Below are positions 17,764 through 27,118 of a stretch of DNA of 64,000 nucleotides, piece by piece. The notes beneath the pieces are model-generated. The model did no database searches, was not told where the DNA came from, and was given only the letters and a program-made list of their open reading frames with translations. A program made the position numbers and the translations under genes. Numbering within the stretch: position 1 is the stretch's first letter; every line of letters starts with the position of its first letter. Source of the stretch: Spongiimicrobium salis (GTDB taxonomy: Bacteria; Bacteroidota; Bacteroidia; Flavobacteriales; Flavobacteriaceae). The stretch spans positions 248,001-312,000 of the forward strand of contig NZ_JBHEQA010000002.1 in NCBI RefSeq assembly GCF_043678055.1, given 5' to 3'.

Positions 17764-19800
17764 ATGCAGACGACAACTTTAGCACTTATGATCTTGGCGG
17801 CAATCGCCGCTTTAGGTTTGGTGCTGCTGCAATATTATTATAAGACAAAGAAAAGGGGAAAGCTTCAAAAACTGCTTTCCTTTTTTCGCTTTATAGCTCT
17901 GTTTTCTTTGTTTTTGCTATTGATCAATCCAAAGATGATCAAAGAAGAATATGAATTGGAGAAGGCCAACCTTATTGTTCTATCGGATAATTCATCTTCC
18001 ATTGCTGCCACTCAAGGTATTGCCCAGCTTAATCAAGTTGGCAATGCACTAAGAGAGAACACGGCCTTATCCGATAAGTTCAATATAGAACATTATAGTT
18101 TTGGAGCTTTTCTAAATGATCGGGATTCTTTATCCTTTTCGGAAAAAACAACGGATATCACCAAGGCTTTAACTACAGCGGAAGAGATTTTTGGGAAAGA
18201 AAACAGTGCCGTTGTCGTATTGACCGATGGCAATCAGACCTTAGGTAGGGATTACGAGTTTTATGGCAATACAACAAGCGGATTTCCTATATATCCAGTG
18301 GTTATTGGAGATACTACACAATATGAAGATATAAGGGTCGGACAAGTAAATAGCAATGCCTACGCCTTTCTAAAGAATAAATTTCCTTTAGAGACCTATA
18401 TCCTTTACGAAGGGAAAGGTAGCGTGACTTCGAATGTGAAAATTCAAATGAACGGAAAAGTCATTCACCAGGAAAGGGTTCAACTTTCGGAGGCGAATAC
18501 CACAAAAAAAATAAATATTCTCATCGAGGCCAATACCGTAGGTGTTAAGACCATTAAAATTAGTGCAGATCCGCTACAAAATGAAAAGAATAGGGAGAAC
18601 AATAGCAAGAGTACGGCTGTTGAGGTGATTGACGAGAAAACAAAAATTGCCGTGATATCCGCGATAAAACATCCAGATGTAGGGGCACTGCGCAAGGCTA
18701 TTGAGAGTAATGAACAACGGGCGGCAAGTATATATGGCCCCAATGCGGCCGCCTCCAGTTTAGAAGATACAGACGTATTTATACTCTATCAACCCACACG
18801 CGCTTTTGCTAGAATTTATGAATATTTAGAAAAGAAAGGGGCCAGTGTATGGACGATTACCGGATCAAAAACCGACTGGAATTTCCTAAACGCGGTTCAG
18901 GACGATTTTGAGAAGTCCAATTACAATCAGCCAGAGGAAGTCTTTCCGGTGTTGAACCCTGCTTTTGGTGTTTTTAATACGGAAGATTTTTCAACCGAAG
19001 ATTTTCCTCCCTTATGGGGAAGTTTGGGAGATATTGTGTTGAAAAATGGAGGTGAGGTTATTTTGAATCAGCGCATTAAGGGAGTCAACTTAGACATCCC
19101 CTTACTGGCCATAGTAGGGAATGATAGCCAGCGTGCAGCGGTTCTTTTTGGAGAAGATATATGGAAATGGAGAATACAAGCCTACAGGAATGACCAGGAT
19201 TTTCAGAATTTTGATGATTTTATAGGGAAGCTAATGCTATATCTGGCAACCACTAAAGCAAAAAGCAGACTTTCTGTAGATTACAAAGCCATATATTCTG
19301 GAAGCAAGGATGCCCGAATTGCCGCAACCTATTTTGATGAGACTTTTGTATTTGATGAAAATGCAACCATAAACCTTCTGATCAATAGTGTTGATCAAAC
19401 TACGCGCAAAGAGATTCCAATGTTGATGAAAGGCAATTTTTATGAAGCTGATTTAAGCGATTTGCCTACCGGGGATTATACCTTCAGTGTAAAGGTAGCC
19501 AACGAAAACCTAAATAGATCGGGAAGCTTTACCATTTTGGATTTTGATGTTGAAAAACAATTTCTATCAAGCAACTATGGAAAACTCGGTCGCTTGGCAC
19601 AACAATCCTCCGGGAAACTCTATTACCCGAATGAAAGTGCTGATTTAATCCGTAATTTATTGGAAGACGAACGCTTAGTACCTATTCAGAAGAGCAAAGA
19701 AAATGTCGTATCTTTAATCGATTTTAAATTCCTGCTGGGAATCATCATTTTAACGTTGGCCATAGAGTGGTTCATACGTAAATTTAACGGACTAATATAA
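17764..19800 (+). CDS. Membrane protein with vWA-like domain
   Basis: The 678-aa product has two N-terminal membrane helices (about 6-24 and 38-58), a periplasmic vWA-like domain with a DNSSS MIDAS-type motif near residue 75 (LIVLSDNSSS) and VVVLTDGNQTLG near 148, and a C-terminal helix (about 652-670). The middle resembles the glutamine-amidotransferase-like domain often found in such proteins, but I see no catalytic Cys. The architecture resembles BatA/BatB-like and other Bacteroidota membrane vWA proteins. Function is unknown. It is followed after 11 bp by the SPFH protein and probably forms a unit with it. Confidence 0.75.
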   Translation: MQTTTLALMILAAIAALGLVLLQYYYKTKKRGKLQKLLSFFRFIALFSLFLLLINPKMIKEEYELEKANLIVLSDNSSSIAATQGIAQLNQVGNALRENTALSDKFNIEHYSFGAFLNDRDSLSFSEKTTDITKALTTAEEIFGKENSAVVVLTDGNQTLGRDYEFYGNTTSGFPIYPVVIGDTTQYEDIRVGQVNSNAYAFLKNKFPLETYILYEGKGSVTSNVKIQMNGKVIHQERVQLSEANTTKKINILIEANTVGVKTIKISADPLQNEKNRENNSKSTAVEVIDEKTKIAVISAIKHPDVGALRKAIESNEQRAASIYGPNAAASSLEDTDVFILYQPTRAFARIYEYLEKKGASVWTITGSKTDWNFLNAVQDDFEKSNYNQPEEVFPVLNPAFGVFNTEDFSTEDFPPLWGSLGDIVLKNGGEVILNQRIKGVNLDIPLLAIVGNDSQRAAVLFGEDIWKWRIQAYRNDQDFQNFDDFIGKLMLYLATTKAKSRLSVDYKAIYSGSKDARIAATYFDETFVFDENATINLLINSVDQTTRKEIPMLMKGNFYEADLSDLPTGDYTFSVKVANENLNRSGSFTILDFDVEKQFLSSNYGKLGRLAQQSSGKLYYPNESADLIRNLLEDERLVPIQKSKENVVSLIDFKFLLGIIILTLAIEWFIRKFNGLI

Positions 19801-19811
19801 AACAAAACCAA

Positions 19812-20627
19812 ATGGATAAATTACCTAAGATTGCATTACCTTTTATTGTTATTTTGATTGTTGCCGTAATATTAATTTCTAAATCTGCGATTACTATTGG
19901 TTCCGGTGAAGCCGGCGTATTGTATAAAACCTTTGGCGGAGGTGTAGTAACCGATGAACCTCCCATGGGAGAAGGTTTTCATATCGTAGCACCTTGGAAC
20001 GACGTTTTTGTGTATGAGGTGAGACAACAGGAGCTATTTGAAAAAATGAAGGTACTATCTTCAAACGGATTGGAAATTCAAATTGATGCATCCGCCTGGT
20101 ATCAACCTATTCAAAAAGAACTGGGAAATCTTCATCAAAATTTAGGAGAAGGCTATCTGGATCGTGTTATTAAACCGGCCATACGAAGTGCTGCGAGAAG
20201 TGTGGTAGGTAGGTATACTCCAGAGCAATTATATTCAAGTAAGCGAGATGCCATTCAAGATGAAATTTTTGAAGAAACCAAAAAGATTTTGGATGAGCAA
20301 AATGTGCAATTGAATGAAGTTTTGGTACGCGATGTGACACTTCCAAATACGATTAAGGAGGCTATTGAACGTAAATTAAGACAAGAGCAGGAATCTTTGG
20401 AATATGAATTCCGCTTGGTTACCGCAAGAAAAGAAGCCGAGAAGGTAACTATTGAAGCACAAGGTAAGGCTGACGCAAACCGTATTTTGAGTGCCTCCTT
20501 GACCGATAAAATCCTACAGGATAAGGGAATCGATGCCACATTGAAGTTGTCGGAATCGCCAAATGCCAAGGTTATCGTAGTAGGAAGTGGAGATTCCGGA
20601 TTACCGCTGATTCTAGGAAATAATTAA
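19812..20627 (+). CDS. Prohibitin-like SPFH domain protein
   Basis: The 271-aa product has an N-terminal membrane anchor (about 7-25), an SPFH/band 7 domain (about 27-205, with GEAGVLYKTFGG and VEVRDVTLP-like segments), and a long C-terminal helix of the flotillin/HflC kind (about 190-240, EQESLEYEFRLVTARKEAEK). Such proteins form membrane ring scaffolds and often regulate FtsH-type proteolysis. The specific partner here is unknown. Confidence 0.88.
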   Translation: MDKLPKIALPFIVILIVAVILISKSAITIGSGEAGVLYKTFGGGVVTDEPPMGEGFHIVAPWNDVFVYEVRQQELFEKMKVLSSNGLEIQIDASAWYQPIQKELGNLHQNLGEGYLDRVIKPAIRSAARSVVGRYTPEQLYSSKRDAIQDEIFEETKKILDEQNVQLNEVLVRDVTLPNTIKEAIERKLRQEQESLEYEFRLVTARKEAEKVTIEAQGKADANRILSASLTDKILQDKGIDATLKLSESPNAKVIVVGSGDSGLPLILGNN

Positions 20628-20646
20628 AATATTCCCAATAAATTTT

Positions 20647-20673
20647 TTGATTAAAAATATATTTTTAATTTTA
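20647..20673 (+). promoter_or_regulatory. Putative his operon promoter with internal palindrome
   Basis: TTG at 20647-20649 and TAATTTTA at 20666-20673 fit the Bacteroidota -33/-7 pattern (one mismatch in TAnnTTTG), with a 16-bp spacer. The spacer and -7 box hold a perfect 18-bp palindrome TTAAAAATATATTTTTAA (20651-20668). The leader peptide ATG is 8 bp downstream. Confidence 0.5.
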
Positions 20674-20681
20674 CGGCCGTA

Positions 20682-20735
20682 ATGAAAAACAAAAATACAC
20701 ATCATCATTTTTACACTGGCGCTCAAGCGAGGTAA
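20682..20735 (+). CDS. hisL: his operon leader peptide (HisL) with three consecutive His codons
   Basis: ATG at 20682 opens an 18-codon frame encoding MKNKNTHHHFYTGAQAR, with CAT CAT CAT at 20700-20708 and TAA at 20733-20735. It lies between a promoter-like sequence and a terminator hairpin (20764-20799), 100 bp before hisG. This is the layout of ribosome-mediated attenuation. CTCAAGCG at 20722-20729 can pair with CGTTTGAG at 20770-20777 (8 bp, one G-U), which includes part of the terminator's left arm. A ribosome stalled at the His codons would leave that segment free and prevent termination; one that reaches the stop codon would cover it. Confidence 0.85.
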   Translation: MKNKNTHHHFYTGAQAR

Positions 20736-20763
20736 GAATGTATTGTAGTATTGCAACATATAT

Positions 20764-20799
20764 AAAACCCGTTTGAGAAATCAAACGGGTTTTGTTTTT
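20764..20799 (+). terminator. his attenuator terminator
   Basis: AAAACCCGTTTGA (20764-20776) pairs perfectly with TCAAACGGGTTTT (20781-20793) around a GAAA tetraloop, followed by GTTTTT. It stands before hisG, not after a gene, so it must be conditional. The competing antiterminator pairing uses 20722-20729 in the leader peptide frame. Confidence 0.88.
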
Positions 20800-20835
20800 G
20801 ATATATCGATGCAGTATCATTTGAAAAAAGAGAAA

Positions 20836-21693
20836 ATGGAAAAAATTAGAATTGCTATTCAGAAAAGTGGACGTTTAAATGAGGACTCTTTACGTATCTT
20901 AAAGGATGCCGGAGTTTCTATTGAAAACGGAAAGGATCAATTGAAGGCCTCTGCTAGAAATTTCCCTATGGAAGTATTTTATTTGAGAAATGGAGATATT
21001 CCCCAATATTTGAGGGATGGTGTTGTGGACATTGCCATCATTGGGGAAAACGTTTTGATAGAAAAAGGGAGTGATATTAATATTGCCGAGAAATTAGGCT
21101 TTTCCAAATGTAAAGTCTCCTTGGCCATCCCTAAGGGAAATGATTATGATTCCGTTCAGGATTTAAATGGAAAACGAATCGCTACCTCATATCCCAATAC
21201 GGTTAAATCCTATTTGGAAGAAAAAGGTGTAAAAGCGGACCTTCATATCATCAACGGTTCCGTAGAAATTGCACCTAACATAGGACTGGCAGATGCCATT
21301 TGCGATATTGTGTCTAGTGGAAGTACACTTTTTAAGAACAATTTAAAGGAAGTGGAAGTGATGCTGACCAGTGAAGCTGTTTTGGCCATTTCCCCCCAAA
21401 TTTCTGAAGCCAGAGCGGCAATTTTGGAAAAGTTGCGTTTTCGCATTCAATCGGTTTTAAAAGCAAGAAAATCCAAGTACATTTTATTGAATGCCCCAAA
21501 TGAAAAATTGGAGGTGATCATTTCCTTATTACCAGGAATGCGAAGCCCCACCGTACTTCCGTTGGCAGAAGAAGGTTGGAGCTCTGTACATACGGTAATC
21601 AATAAAGATAAGTTTTGGGAAGTAATCGATGAACTAAAACAAGCAGGGGCAGAGGGAATATTAGTATGTCCTATTGAAAAAATGGTATTGTAA
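20836..21693 (+). CDS. hisG: ATP phosphoribosyltransferase
   Basis: HisG is the first enzyme of histidine synthesis (ATP + PRPP to phosphoribosyl-ATP). From ATG 20836 the product is 285 aa, the long form with a C-terminal regulatory domain, normally feedback-inhibited by histidine. MEKIRIAIQKSGRLNEDS matches the family N-terminus, and the PRPP-binding segment DAICDIVSSGSTL lies near 158-170. Upstream in-frame starts are rejected because they fall in or next to the attenuator hairpin; a 9-codon longer start at 20809 cannot be excluded. Confidence 0.95.
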   Translation: MEKIRIAIQKSGRLNEDSLRILKDAGVSIENGKDQLKASARNFPMEVFYLRNGDIPQYLRDGVVDIAIIGENVLIEKGSDINIAEKLGFSKCKVSLAIPKGNDYDSVQDLNGKRIATSYPNTVKSYLEEKGVKADLHIINGSVEIAPNIGLADAICDIVSSGSTLFKNNLKEVEVMLTSEAVLAISPQISEARAAILEKLRFRIQSVLKARKSKYILLNAPNEKLEVIISLLPGMRSPTVLPLAEEGWSSVHTVINKDKFWEVIDELKQAGAEGILVCPIEKMVL

Positions 21694-21789
21694 AGGGAAG
21701 GGAAACACAATCTCTTTCCGTAAAAGGTAGAAGTAGTTTTGTAGTGAAAGGGATTCATTGTAATGACTTTCAAAAACAATAGTGAACAA

Positions 21790-23079
21790 ATGAAAAAGAT
21801 TTATAGCCCAAAACAAGAAGATTGGAACGATATCTTACGTAGACCAACACAGACTGTGGCCGACATAGAAGATACCGTAAATAACATTTTTAGGGCAGTA
21901 TCCCAAGAAGGAGATAAAGCCTTGAATACCTATACTGAACAATTTGATGGAGTCCGTTTGGACAAACTCAAAGTTTCCGAAAAGGAAATAGAGGAGGCAA
22001 GGATGTTGGTTTCCGATGACTTAAAAGAAGCGATTCAAGTAGCAAAGCAGAATATTGAAGTTTTTCATAAGGCACAGAAAACCTCAAAAGTTGAAGTAGA
22101 GACAACCAATGGAGTAGCCTGTTGGCAGGAGAAACGTCCTATTCAAAAAGTAGGTTTATATATTCCTGGCGGAACAGCTCCATTATTTTCAACGATTTTA
22201 ATGCTGGCTATTCCCGCTACCATAGCCGGCTGTGAAGAAATTGTACTTTGTTCCCCTCCCAGTGCGGAAGGAAAAATACACCCGGCCATTTTATATACGG
22301 CAAATTTATGTGGTGCGACCCATATTTTTAAGGCGGGAGGAATTCAAGCCATAGCCGGTATGACCTTTGGGACGGAAAGTATTCCTCAAGTATATAAAAT
22401 ATTTGGTCCAGGAAATCAATACGTCACCGTAGCCAAACAGATTGCTACCAAACATGGGGTGGCTATAGATATGCCCGCTGGACCCAGCGAACTACTGGTG
22501 GTCGCTGACGATACGGCGAATGCGGCTTTCGTTGCTTCAGATCTATTGAGTCAAGCAGAGCATGGTGTGGATAGTCAGGTAATCCTAGTATCTACCTCCA
22601 AAGATTTAATGAATGCGGTGGAGAAGGAGGTCGTGACCCAAATGGCAGTATTGCCCAGGAAAGCCATTGCCGAGAAGGCCATTGCGAATAGTAAATTAAT
22701 TTATATGGACAATGACCAAACCGCTGCTGCGCTAATTAACGTATATGGTCCTGAACACTATATTGTTTGTGTGGCCAATGAAAACTATTATCTAGAGCGC
22801 ATACAGAATGCAGGCTCCGTATTTATCGGAAATTATACCCCGGAAAGTGCAGGAGATTATGCCTCTGGTACAAATCATACGCTGCCTACCAATGGCTATG
22901 CAAAACAGTATAGCGGCGTAAATTTAGATAGTTTTATGAAGAGTATGACCTTTCAGAAAATTTCTAAGGAAGGGATACAAAATATTGGTAGAACCATAGA
23001 GCTCATGGCGGAAGCAGAAGGCCTGGAAGCACATAAAAATGCGGTAAGTCTGCGATTAAACAGTTTAAAGCCGATTTAA
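21790..23079 (+). CDS. hisD: Histidinol dehydrogenase
   Basis: HisD performs the last two oxidations, L-histidinol to L-histidine. The 429-aa product (from ATG 21790, MKKIYSPKQEDW) shows GLYIPGGTAPLFST (about 119-132), FGPGNQYVT (about 204-212), the SQAEHGVDSQ zinc/catalytic segment (about 255-264), and the C-terminal GTNHTLPT and EGLEAH motifs. An alternative ATG nine codons upstream (21763) is possible. Confidence 0.95.
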   Translation: MKKIYSPKQEDWNDILRRPTQTVADIEDTVNNIFRAVSQEGDKALNTYTEQFDGVRLDKLKVSEKEIEEARMLVSDDLKEAIQVAKQNIEVFHKAQKTSKVEVETTNGVACWQEKRPIQKVGLYIPGGTAPLFSTILMLAIPATIAGCEEIVLCSPPSAEGKIHPAILYTANLCGATHIFKAGGIQAIAGMTFGTESIPQVYKIFGPGNQYVTVAKQIATKHGVAIDMPAGPSELLVVADDTANAAFVASDLLSQAEHGVDSQVILVSTSKDLMNAVEKEVVTQMAVLPRKAIAEKAIANSKLIYMDNDQTAAALINVYGPEHYIVCVANENYYLERIQNAGSVFIGNYTPESAGDYASGTNHTLPTNGYAKQYSGVNLDSFMKSMTFQKISKEGIQNIGRTIELMAEAEGLEAHKNAVSLRLNSLKPI

Positions 23080-23106
23080 AGAGACCACTTGAGCAAGCAC
23101 TTAGAA

Positions 23107-24159
23107 ATGACAAAAACAGCATTTGATATCAATAGCGTCGTAAGGGAAAATGTAAAAAATCTGGCGCCTTATTCTTCCGCAAGAGACGAGTATGTTTCCG
23201 ATGGATCGGAGATGGTTTTTCTCGATGCCAATGAAAATCCTTTCGAAAATGGTGTAAATCGTTATCCCGATCCACAACAACGCAGTGTAAAAAAAATCTT
23301 AGCGGAACAAAAGGGAGTGGTTACTGACCAGATCCTATTGGGTAATGGAAGTGATGAAGTACTAGATCTTATTTTTAGGGCATTTTGTGAACCCAATGTG
23401 GACAACATCATCTCATTGCCGCCTACCTATGGGATGTACAAAGTACTGTCTGGAATAAACACCATTGAAAATAGGGAAGTTGTATTGACCCCTGATTTTC
23501 AGCCTGATGTCCCGGAAATTCTTAAAACAGTTGATGAGCATACTAAGATTATCTTCCTTTGCTCTCCCAATAACCCTACAGGGAATAGCTTCTCGGACGA
23601 TAGCATACAAGAACTATTGACGAATTTTAAAGGACTAATTGTAATCGATGAAGCTTATATTGATTTTTCCCCTAAACAAAGCTGGATCCAAAAATTGGGG
23701 GACTACCCTAATCTTATTGTAACACAAACGCTCTCCAAGGCCTATGGTTTGGCTGGGATTCGCTTGGGAATATGTTATTCCAGTGCTACGGTTATTAGCC
23801 TATTGAACAAAATTAAGCCGCCTTATAATGTAAATGAGCTCACACAGCAACGGGCTTTAGATCGAATTAAGGATGTAGTGGGCGTGCGGGAAGAGGTGAA
23901 TCAAATTTTACAGGAACGCGTACTATTGATAGCGGCTTTGGAAGAAGTTGATTGTGTTGTTCAGGTATTCCAGACAGATGCAAACTTTATTTTGGCGAAA
24001 GTGGATGATGCCAACAAAAGGTACGCGGACTTATTGAGAAAAGGAGTCGTTGTGCGAAATAGAACTACACAGGCCCGTTGTGAAAATACCTTGCGATTTA
24101 CTGTGGGTACCCCGGAAGAGAATAGCATTTTGATAAAGGCGCTACAGCAATTAAAATAA
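23107..24159 (+). CDS. hisC: Histidinol-phosphate aminotransferase
   Basis: This PLP enzyme converts imidazole acetol phosphate to histidinol phosphate. The 350-aa product has the class I/II aminotransferase landmarks SPNNPTGN (about 154-161), IDEAYIDF (about 179-186) and the PLP lysine in TQTLSKAYGLAGIRLG (Lys near 211). The start is taken as ATG 23107; an in-frame TTG six codons earlier (23089) would also work and sits closer to the hisD end. Confidence 0.93.
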   Translation: MTKTAFDINSVVRENVKNLAPYSSARDEYVSDGSEMVFLDANENPFENGVNRYPDPQQRSVKKILAEQKGVVTDQILLGNGSDEVLDLIFRAFCEPNVDNIISLPPTYGMYKVLSGINTIENREVVLTPDFQPDVPEILKTVDEHTKIIFLCSPNNPTGNSFSDDSIQELLTNFKGLIVIDEAYIDFSPKQSWIQKLGDYPNLIVTQTLSKAYGLAGIRLGICYSSATVISLLNKIKPPYNVNELTQQRALDRIKDVVGVREEVNQILQERVLLIAALEEVDCVVQVFQTDANFILAKVDDANKRYADLLRKGVVVRNRTTQARCENTLRFTVGTPEENSILIKALQQLK

Positions 24160-24193
24160 AAAAGGTCATAAAAACTGAGAATACGATAACATT

Positions 24194-25330
24194 ATGCAAA
24201 AGAAAGTCTTATTTATAGATAGGGATGGAACAATTATCAAGGAAACTGCGGATGAACAGATCGACGCATTTGAAAAAATGATTTTTTATCCTAAGGCATT
24301 CACGTATTTAGGAAAAATTGCCAAGGAATTGGATTATGAATTGGTAATGATTACGAATCAGGATGGATTGGGAACGGATGTTTTTCCGGAAGATACTTTT
24401 TGGCCGGTCCATAACTTTATTATGACCTCTTTTGAAAATGAAGGGGTAGTTTTTGACAAGGTATTTCTTGATCGTACTTTTCCCCATGAAAATGCCAACA
24501 CTAGAAAACCAGGCACGGGTTTATTAACAGCGTATTTCTCTGAAGAATATGATTTAGAAAACTCGTTCGTTATCGGGGATCGTTTAACAGATATGGAACT
24601 GGCCAAAAACCTTGGGGCTCAGGGAATCTTTATCAATGATGAAACCAACCTAGGCACTGGTGAAATTACGGTAAAACGGGAAGAATTGGACGCTATTATT
24701 GCTTTGGAAAGTAATGATTGGGAGAAAATTTACAGCTTTTTAAAATTAGAGGATAGAAGGGCAACCATTGATCGCAAGACCAATGAGACCGATATTCAAA
24801 TTCAATTGAACCTAGATGGCACGGGTAAGAGTGCGATAGATACCGGGATTGCTTTTTTTGATCATATGCTGGATCAATTGGCACGTCATGGTCAAATGGA
24901 CTTAAATATTAAGGTGAAAGGCGACCTTGAAGTAGATGAACATCATACCATAGAAGATACGGCCATAGCCCTGGGAGAGGTGTTTCATAAGGCTTTGGGA
25001 AATAAGTTAGGGATAGAACGCTATGGCTTTTGCCTACCTATGGATGATTGTTTGGCCCAGGTGGCCATTGATTTTGGAGGAAGAAATTGGTTGGTATGGG
25101 AAACGGAATTCAAAAGAGAAATGATTGGAAAAATGCCCACAGAAATGTTCCATCACTTTTTTAAATCGTTCACCGATGGAGCTAAAGCCAATCTGAACAT
25201 TAAAGCAGAGGGTAGTAATGAACACCATAAAATTGAAGCCATATTCAAAGCCTTTGCCAAGGCCATTAAAATGGCGGTAAAACGAGATTTAGAAAAGATG
25301 GTATTGCCAAGTACAAAGGGAATGTTATGA
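24194..25330 (+). CDS. hisB: Bifunctional histidinol-phosphatase / imidazoleglycerol-phosphate dehydratase
   Basis: The 378-aa fusion has an N-terminal HAD phosphatase (FIDRDGTIIKE near 7-17, MITNQDG near 52-58, IGDRLTDMELAKN near 128-140). A C-terminal IGPD domain (about 185-378) carries two HHTIEDTAIALGE-type metal-binding motifs (EHHTIED and NEHHKIEA). It covers the sixth and eighth steps of the pathway. Its stop overlaps the hisH start by four bases. Confidence 0.95.
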   Translation: MQKKVLFIDRDGTIIKETADEQIDAFEKMIFYPKAFTYLGKIAKELDYELVMITNQDGLGTDVFPEDTFWPVHNFIMTSFENEGVVFDKVFLDRTFPHENANTRKPGTGLLTAYFSEEYDLENSFVIGDRLTDMELAKNLGAQGIFINDETNLGTGEITVKREELDAIIALESNDWEKIYSFLKLEDRRATIDRKTNETDIQIQLNLDGTGKSAIDTGIAFFDHMLDQLARHGQMDLNIKVKGDLEVDEHHTIEDTAIALGEVFHKALGNKLGIERYGFCLPMDDCLAQVAIDFGGRNWLVWETEFKREMIGKMPTEMFHHFFKSFTDGAKANLNIKAEGSNEHHKIEAIFKAFAKAIKMAVKRDLEKMVLPSTKGML

Positions 25331-25914
25331 AGATAGTAATTATAAATTATGGTGCGGGCAATATCCAGAGCATTAAGTTTGCTATTCAACGCTTAGGGTA
25401 TGAGGCAGTACTTAGCGATGAGGTGGAAGAAATATTGGCCGCGGACAAGGTCATTTTTCCCGGAGTAGGGGAAGCCAGTAGTGCCATGCGAAAATTAAGG
25501 GAGAGTCAATTAGATGCCCTTGTTCCTCAATTAAAACAACCGGTTTTAGGGATATGTTTGGGAATGCAGTTGATGTGTAAGTCGTCCGAAGAAGGAGCTA
25601 CCAAAGGCTTAGGTATTTTTGATGTCGATGTGGTTCGCTTTTCCAATGCAGTAAAGGTACCGCAAATAGGCTGGAATCAAATTTCCAACTTAAAATCGGA
25701 ACTTTTTGAAAACATAGCTGAAAAGGAATACATCTATTTAGTACACAGCTATTATGCTCCCCGCTGTTCGCATACCATTGCAGAAACGGATTATGAGGTA
25801 ACGTATAGTGCAGCTTTGCACAAGGAAAACTTTTATGGGACCCAATTTCACCCAGAAAAAAGTAGTGACGTTGGAGAGCAGATTTTAAAAAATTTCCTTG
25901 AAATCCAATCATGA
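25327..25914 (+). CDS. hisH: Imidazole glycerol phosphate synthase, glutamine amidotransferase subunit
   Basis: HisH supplies ammonia to HisF. The 195-aa class I amidotransferase has the nucleophile Cys in GICLGMQLM (about 75-83) and the His-Glu pair in GTQFHPEKS (about 177-185). It overlaps hisB upstream and the GNAT gene downstream by four bases each (ATGA), so the block is translationally coupled. Confidence 0.95.
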   Translation: MKIVIINYGAGNIQSIKFAIQRLGYEAVLSDEVEEILAADKVIFPGVGEASSAMRKLRESQLDALVPQLKQPVLGICLGMQLMCKSSEEGATKGLGIFDVDVVRFSNAVKVPQIGWNQISNLKSELFENIAEKEYIYLVHSYYAPRCSHTIAETDYEVTYSAALHKENFYGTQFHPEKSSDVGEQILKNFLEIQS

Positions 25915-26333
25915 GCGGAGAATTTCAGATAAGCACGGATAAAACGCAATTAGATATCAATTTAATAGCTGATTATCTTTTAAATGAAGCGTATTGGTCT
26001 AAGGGAAGAAGTTTGGAATTGGTGGAGAAATCCATTGAACACTCGCTTTGTTTTGGGGTGTATACGCAAGAAGGACAACAGCTTGCCTTTGCCAGAATTG
26101 TAACGGACTACGTGGTCTTTGCTTGGATAATGGATGTGTTTGTTATAGACAAGTTCAAGGGGAAAGGAGTAGGGAAGCTTTTAATAGATTATATGATGCG
26201 TTATCCCGATTTGAAAAATGTGAAGGGTATGGGACTGCGAACGGAAGATGCCCAGGGATTCTATGAGAAATTTGGGTTTGGGACTATACTTGAACCAGAA
26301 ACTTGGATGTTTAAAAGAAATAGGAATATATAG
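25911..26333 (+). CDS. GNAT family N-acetyltransferase embedded in the his operon
   Basis: The 140-aa product has the GNAT acetyl-CoA-binding motif in VFVIDKFKGKGVGKLLID (about 77-94, Q/RxxGxG/A type) and a C-terminal YEKFGFG strand. The substrate is unknown. It starts within the hisH stop codon and ends 16 bp before hisA, so it is co-expressed with histidine synthesis. A role in amino-acid or intermediate acetylation is only a guess. Confidence 0.85.
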   Translation: MSGEFQISTDKTQLDINLIADYLLNEAYWSKGRSLELVEKSIEHSLCFGVYTQEGQQLAFARIVTDYVVFAWIMDVFVIDKFKGKGVGKLLIDYMMRYPDLKNVKGMGLRTEDAQGFYEKFGFGTILEPETWMFKRNRNI

Positions 26334-26349
26334 CAGCACCTAAAAGAAA

Positions 26350-27111
26350 ATGAGAATAATACCAGCAATAGATATCATTGAAGGAAAATGTGTCCGACTC
26401 TCTAAAGGAGATTACGACACTAAAAAAGTTTATAATGAAAACCCTTTAGAAGTTGCCAAGTCTTTTGAAGCACATGGCATACAGTATTTGCATTTGGTAG
26501 ATTTGGATGGCGCTAAATCCAAACATATTGTCAATCACAGGATTTTGGAAACCATTGCCTCAAAAACCAATTTGAAAATAGACTTTGGAGGAGGTTTAAA
26601 ATCCGACGAAGATTTGAGGATCGCGTTTGAAAGTGGGGCAAATCAGATAACGGGTGGCAGTGTGGCCGTGAAAAACCCTGAAACATTTTCCAATTGGTTG
26701 CAGCAATATGGTGCGGATAAAATCATATTGGGTGCTGATGCACATCATGAAAAAATAGCGGTTTCCGGATGGTTGGAGGAATCCAATGAGGAAGTTGTTC
26801 CTTTTATTAGGGGATATCAAGAAAAAGGGGTGCAGTACGTTATTTGTACAGATATTAGCAAGGATGGAATGCTCCAGGGCCCTTCTTTTGATCTGTATAA
26901 AAGAATTTTGGAAACTACGGCTGAAGGCTTTTCTAAGGGGATGGAAGGGAAGCCAAAAGGAATTAGTCTTATTGCCAGTGGCGGAATCTCTACTTTTGAA
27001 GAATTGCCCAAATTGGCCGAGATTGGATGTGAAGGCACCATTATCGGAAAGGCGATTTATGAAAATAGGATAGGACTAAAACAGTTGGAACATTTTATCG
27101 TATCTCAATAA
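26350..27111 (+). CDS. hisA: Phosphoribosylformimino-5-aminoimidazole carboxamide ribotide isomerase
   Basis: This (beta/alpha)8 enzyme performs the Amadori-type isomerisation of ProFAR to PRFAR. The 253-aa product has catalytic Asp8 in PAIDIIEGKCVRL (5-17), the DFGGGLKS phosphate-binding loop (about 78-85), the second Asp in CTDISKDGMLQGP (about 166-178) and ASGGIS (about 204-209). It is the HisA half of the two homologous barrels in this operon (see hisF). Confidence 0.95.
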   Translation: MRIIPAIDIIEGKCVRLSKGDYDTKKVYNENPLEVAKSFEAHGIQYLHLVDLDGAKSKHIVNHRILETIASKTNLKIDFGGGLKSDEDLRIAFESGANQITGGSVAVKNPETFSNWLQQYGADKIILGADAHHEKIAVSGWLEESNEEVVPFIRGYQEKGVQYVICTDISKDGMLQGPSFDLYKRILETTAEGFSKGMEGKPKGISLIASGGISTFEELPKLAEIGCEGTIIGKAIYENRIGLKQLEHFIVSQ

Positions 27112-27118
27112 GAGTCAG

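Noticed and set aside
20773..20835. N-terminal extension of hisG
   Set aside because: It would start inside the attenuator hairpin, and the added residues do not match HisG proteins.
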